Positions 32,640 through 35,629 of a DNA stretch of 35,629 bases are shown piece after piece (position 1 is the first letter of the stretch; each line of letters opens with the position of its first letter). The stretch covers positions 1-35,629 of the forward strand of contig CANQJY010000003.1 in NCBI GenBank assembly GCA_947624365.1. The letters are read 5' to 3'. The stretch comes from an uncultured Clostridia bacterium. GTDB taxonomy: Bacteria > Bacillota > Clostridia > TANB77 > CAG-508. A model generated the notes under the pieces. It saw only the letters and a list, made by a program, of their open reading frames with translations. It did no database searches and was not told the DNA's origin. The position numbers and the translations under genes were made by a program.

Positions 32640-33674
32640 TTATTTTCTTTTTCTAGCATTTACTAATACTGTTTTTAGATTTTCCAAATCTTCTAGTGTT
32701 TTTCCAGTTCCTCTTACTACACAATCAAGTGGTTCTTCAGCAATATATACTGGCATACCTGTTTCAATGCTTAATAATTTGTCTAAATTCTGAATTAAAG
32801 CTCCTCCTCCTGCTAAAACAATCCCTTTTTCCATAATGTCAGCTGCTAGTTCTGGTGGTGTTTTTTCTAATGTTGCTTTTACTATTTCTATAATTTTTTG
32901 AATAGATTCTCTCATTGCTTCTTCCATTTGTGTTGAAGTTATTTGTACATTTCTAGGTAGCCCGTCTATTAAGTCTCTACCTCTTATTTGCATGCTTATT
33001 TCTGTCATAAGTGGCATTGCACAGCCTATTCTCATCTTAATTTGCTCTGCTGTAGTTTCACCTATTGCTATATTTAACTCTCTTTTTATATAATTTACAA
33101 TATCTTCATCTAATTCGTCTCCTGCTATTCTAAGTGAATGGCTGACTACTATTCCCCCTAATGAAATTACTGCTACTTCTGTTGTTCCTCCTCCAATATC
33201 TACAATAATGTTTCCACTTGGTTCTGCTATGTCCAATGATGCACCAATTGCTGCTGCCATAGGTTCCTCAATAAGATATACTTCTTTTGCTCCTGCCTGC
33301 ATTATAGATTCTTCTACTGCTCTTTCTTCTACTTCTGTAATTCCTGATGGTACGCCTACAACTACTCTAGGCTTTCCGAGTTTATATCTTCTATCAATTT
33401 TTTGCATTAAATTTCTTAGCATTAATTGTGTTGCTGTAAAATCTGCAATAACTCCATCTTTTAAAGGTCTTACTGCTTTTATTTGCTCTGGTGTTCTTCC
33501 TAACATTTCTTTTGCTTCTGTTCCTGTTGCTACTATATTTCCTGTTTTCCTATCTATTGCAACAACAGATGGTTCTTTTAAGACAATTCCTCTTCCTTTT
33601 AGTGTTACTAAAATATTGGCTGTTCCTAAGTCAATTCCTACATCTTTTGATCCGATTGTGAAAAGTTTCATCAT
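32640..33674 (-). CDS. mreB: Rod shape-determining protein MreB (actin-like)
   Basis: A cytoplasmic actin homologue that positions lateral wall synthesis, 344 aa, usual length. Nucleotide-binding motifs: phosphate-1 DVGIDLGTANILV at the N-terminus, phosphate-2 GNIIVDIGGGTTEVAVISLG, and the adenosine motif GIVLAGGGALIQNLDKLL. Also VVGVPSGITEVEERAVEES, characteristic of MreB. Two ATG codons are adjacent at 33674 and 33671; AAGGG nine bases before the first supports 33674. It follows radC by 18 bases. MreB and its paralogue Mbl cannot be separated from sequence alone; first place in mreBCD favours MreB. Confidence 0.96.
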   Translation of the reverse strand: MMKLFTIGSKDVGIDLGTANILVTLKGRGIVLKEPSVVAIDRKTGNIVATGTEAKEMLGRTPEQIKAVRPLKDGVIADFTATQLMLRNLMQKIDRRYKLGKPRVVVGVPSGITEVEERAVEESIMQAGAKEVYLIEEPMAAAIGASLDIAEPSGNIIVDIGGGTTEVAVISLGGIVVSHSLRIAGDELDEDIVNYIKRELNIAIGETTAEQIKMRIGCAMPLMTEISMQIRGRDLIDGLPRNVQITSTQMEEAMRESIQKIIEIVKATLEKTPPELAADIMEKGIVLAGGGALIQNLDKLLSIETGMPVYIAEEPLDCVVRGTGKTLEDLENLKTVLVNARKRK

Positions 33675-33692
33675 ACCTCATATCCCTTCTTA

Positions 33693-34424
33693 TTAACAAT
33701 TTTGCATTCTTTCTGCTTTTTCTTTTATGTATTGATATACACTTGTATATTGCATATTGTTTCCTATAATGACAGTATCACATAGATCAATTTCAAATAC
33801 GGCTAATGCATTGTATAGTTTGTCCGTAAATTTGATATCTCCTTCACTTGGTTTTACTTTTCCACTTGGGTGATTATGTACTAAAATGACTTTCGAAGCC
33901 TCTGCTTTCATTGCAACTTGTAAAATATTTTTTATTCCTATATCAACAAAGTTGCTTCCTCCAAGCGCAATATCTTCGACTTTAATTATTTTTAAAGCAT
34001 TATCTAGTAATACTGCTTTTGCAATTTCTCGTTTTTGATTTTGAAATTCGCTAAGAAACATTTTTGCTACTTCTTCTGGATTTTTTAGATAGATTCCTTT
34101 GTAATTAGCTGGTTTTGACATTCTTACAGCCAGTTCGCATACGGCTTTTAGTTGAATGGCTTTGACTTTTCCTATCCCTTTTATTTTTGTTAGTTCTGCA
34201 ATACTTAATTTTTGCAAAAATGATAAGTCTTCTCTTCCAGTTTCTCTTAGTTTTAATATTCTTTGTGCTACTTGCACAGAAGTTTCTTCCCTAGTTCCAC
34301 TTTTTATTATAATTGCTAGTAGTTCTGCATTTGATAATGCTTTTTCTCCATGTAATTCTAATTTTTCATATGGTCTTTCTGATTCTGGTAGATCCTTGAT
34401 CTTTATAGACAAATCAAAATACAT
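33693..34424 (-). CDS. radC: RadC family JAB-domain protein
   Basis: A 243-aa protein of the RadC family (UPF0758). An N-terminal helix-hairpin-helix region (LSIAELTKIKGIGKVKAIQL) precedes a JAB/MPN metalloprotease-like domain with the ligand motif VHNHPSGKVKPSEGD (His-x-His, then Ser and Asp). Despite the name a DNA repair role was not upheld in Bacillus or Streptococcus, and the activity is unknown. The ATG at 34424 directly follows GAAAGGA, which is tight spacing; a TTG at codon 5 is an alternative. It is the second gene of the cell-shape operon, a common position in Firmicutes. Confidence 0.92.
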   Translation of the reverse strand: MYFDLSIKIKDLPESERPYEKLELHGEKALSNAELLAIIIKSGTREETSVQVAQRILKLRETGREDLSFLQKLSIAELTKIKGIGKVKAIQLKAVCELAVRMSKPANYKGIYLKNPEEVAKMFLSEFQNQKREIAKAVLLDNALKIIKVEDIALGGSNFVDIGIKNILQVAMKAEASKVILVHNHPSGKVKPSEGDIKFTDKLYNALAVFEIDLCDTVIIGNNMQYTSVYQYIKEKAERMQNC

Positions 34425-34448
34425 TCCTTTCTTGCATCTGTTTGTCCC

Positions 34449-34706
34449 TTATATTTTTCTATAGATAAAGATTGCAAGTATCATTCCTATAATGCTGGCA
34501 ACGTTTAATTGGAACATTAAGCCAAATGTTAATTTTAAAATACTTAAGTCTAATATTATTGGGCTTTCTAATCCAAATTGTTGCTCATATGACAACCACC
34601 ATAGCCATGGTACATTACTTGCTAACTTTCCTATTAGTCCCCCGATTACCAATCCTGATAATATAAATACAATTAATATCCATATACTTTTATCTCTTGT
34701 GGCCAT
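34449..34706 (-). CDS. DUF4321 family small membrane protein
   Basis: An 85-aa protein with two hydrophobic helices: WILIVFILSGLVIGGLIGKL near the N-terminus and NVASIIGMILAIFIYRKI at the end. Between them is an amphipathic stretch (DLSILKLTFGLMFQLN). Length, topology and position before radC and mreB match DUF4321 (Pfam PF14209), whose function is unknown. AAAGGA stands about 13 bases before the ATG, a little far. First gene of the operon, behind the promoter at 34771-34799. The maf gene often found between this family and radC is absent here. Confidence 0.8.
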   Translation of the reverse strand: MATRDKSIWILIVFILSGLVIGGLIGKLASNVPWLWWLSYEQQFGLESPIILDLSILKLTFGLMFQLNVASIIGMILAIFIYRKI

Positions 34707-34770
34707 TTTTTTGTTTCATTCCTTTCTTTCTTTTTTCTTACGGAAACTCACATTTTTTTGTCATATACGT

Positions 34771-34799
34771 ATTATATATTGATTTTATAAATTTTTCAA
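34771..34799 (-). promoter_or_regulatory. Promoter of the DUF4321-radC-mreBCD operon
   Basis: On the minus strand, TTGAAA (34799-34794), a 17-base spacer and TATAAT (34776-34771). Transcription should begin near 34764, leaving a leader of about 58 nt. Confidence 0.7.
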
Positions 34800-34872
34800 G
34801 TGATTTGCTATATTTTGCTTGATTTTTTTGAATTACCATATTTTGTGTGTTTCTTTATTTTAAAAAAGGTTG

Positions 34873-34878
34873 TATAAT
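34873..34878 (+). promoter_or_regulatory. -10 box upstream of mecA
   Basis: TATAAT at 34873-34878 stands 38 bases before the mecA start. No good -35 hexamer is found at the right distance (TTTCTT at 34850-34855 is the closest), so the promoter may be weak or assisted. Confidence 0.35.
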
Positions 34879-34916
34879 ATATATAGTGATATATCATCAT
34901 TCTAGGAGGGTTTACT

Positions 34917-35552
34917 TTGAAAATTGAAAAATTAACAGAAAATAAAATTCGTATAATTATTAATCAAGATGATTTAAAAGATTCTTCTTTAGATTTACAT
35001 ACTATTATGACAAAAACCATTGAGGCACAAGGACTCTTCTTAGAAATTTTAGATAAGGCTAAGAAGGAATGTGGTTTTGATACAGATGGTTATAAATTAT
35101 TGATTGAGGCTTTTTCTTCTCAAGATGAGGTCATTGTTTTTACTATTACAAAATTCGAATTGAAAGCTGAGGATAAGCCTGCTGTTTCTTCTTTTCCAAA
35201 ACGTCTAAAGGTAAAGCGTAAATTTAATGTATTGCCAATTTACGATTTTTCTATTTATCGTTTTGAAGATTTTGAACAGTTCTGTTCTTTTTGTGCATCT
35301 TTAAGAATGTATAATCAACTTTCTACAAATGGGTTAATGTGCTCTTCTTTATATTCTTATAATAATAAGTTTTTTCTTGTTTTAAGTAGAATTCAGTTGG
35401 AGTATAAATCTTTTATTCTACTTTGCTCTCTTTTGAGTGAGTTTGCTATTTTTTGTACCAATGTTAATAATTTTGAAAATCGTTTAAAAGAATATGGAAA
35501 ATGCTTGATGAGAAAAAATGCTATTTCTACAACTTTAAAGTTTTTTAATTAA
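34917..35552 (+). CDS. mecA: Adaptor protein MecA
   Basis: An adaptor that feeds substrates to the ClpCP protease; in Bacillus it controls competence through ComK. At 211 aa it is a typical length. The N-terminal substrate-binding region begins MKIEKLTENKIRIIINQDDL, with FLEILDKAKKECGF following. The C-terminal half (PIYDFSIYRFEDFEQFCSFC, then FFLVLSRIQLE) matches the ClpC-binding domain fold, and the last residues form a helix. The acidic linker between halves is short. The start is TTG at 34917, seven bases after AGGAGG. A strong terminator follows directly. It is monocistronic, with no competence genes beside it. Confidence 0.9.
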   Translation: MKIEKLTENKIRIIINQDDLKDSSLDLHTIMTKTIEAQGLFLEILDKAKKECGFDTDGYKLLIEAFSSQDEVIVFTITKFELKAEDKPAVSSFPKRLKVKRKFNVLPIYDFSIYRFEDFEQFCSFCASLRMYNQLSTNGLMCSSLYSYNNKFFLVLSRIQLEYKSFILLCSLLSEFAIFCTNVNNFENRLKEYGKCLMRKNAISTTLKFFN

Positions 35553-35557
35553 CTTTT

Positions 35558-35589
35558 AAGAGAGTTCCTAGAAACTTAGGAACTCTCTT
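35558..35589. terminator. Intrinsic terminator after mecA
   Basis: AAGAGAGTTCCTA (35558-35570) pairs perfectly with TAGGAACTCTCTT (35577-35589) around a 6-nt loop, followed by a T-rich run. It starts five bases after the mecA stop and could also end a gene arriving from the right. Confidence 0.85.
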
Positions 35590-35629
35590 TGATTTTTCTT
35601 ACTTCTGTTTCTGTTAATTGCATTATATC
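35576..35629 (-). CDS. Possible 3' end of a gene beyond the right edge
   Basis: On the minus strand the frame DIMQLTETEVRKIKESS is open from the window edge and ends in a TAA at 35578-35576, inside the mecA terminator stem. Seventeen codons are too few to identify a product. The symmetrical terminator is compatible with a convergent gene here, but the frame may be fortuitous. Confidence 0.2.
   Translation of the reverse strand, partial: DIMQLTETEVRKIKESS

Overview
The window looks like a chromosome segment from a low-GC, Gram-positive, endospore-forming clostridium, possibly an uncultured gut lineage. The evidence is the AT-rich base composition, strong AGGAGG-type ribosome binding sites, TTGACA/TATAAT promoters, spoIIE, MecA, a DUF4321 protein and an mreBCD cell-shape operon. 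Lineage below the class level is inference. Most genes lie on the minus strand. Four genes with persuasive ribosome binding sites start with non-ATG codons: rpoB, the PBP gene and mecA with TTG, and rpoC with GTG.

Layout. (1) 1-7900: rpoB and rpoC form a two-gene unit with its own consensus promoter, a roughly 190-nt leader that can fold into one long nested hairpin, and an intrinsic terminator. The usual rplJ-rplL upstream neighbours are absent. (2) 7900-11575: a small-multidrug-export-type membrane protein (plus strand), then an AI-2E-family permease with exonuclease III, then a secreted G5/SleB-like cell-wall hydrolase under its own promoter. (3) 11651-16997: spoIIE, a membrane-anchored WG-repeat protein, acpS and tatD in one direction, with acpS and tatD overlapping by one base. 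(4) 17074-27491: two very large surface proteins in an operon. The upstream one (1664 aa) has DUF11-like repeats, a GGEQQ minisatellite and a C-terminal membrane anchor. The downstream one has a possible Cys-Gln thioester domain and SpaA/Cna-B domains, and is cut by a single in-frame TGA about 1300 codons into a 1775-codon frame. (5) 27720-28369: two small overlapping plus-strand genes of unknown function. (6) 28370-34799: the cell-shape operon DUF4321-radC-mreB-mreC-mreD-PBP2-minC, in which minC carries two apparent single-base insertions and no minD or minE follows. (7) 34917-35589: mecA and its terminator.

Four copies of a palindromic repeat built on a 31-nt unit (around 271, 8401, 12849 and 32549) sit directly against stop codons. 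In three copies both arms are present and perfectly complementary, although the arm sequence differs between copies.

The observations most worth a second look are the structured rpoB leader, the arm-matched palindromes at stop codons, the TGA-split adhesin in a window where no intact gene ends in TGA, and the broken minC.
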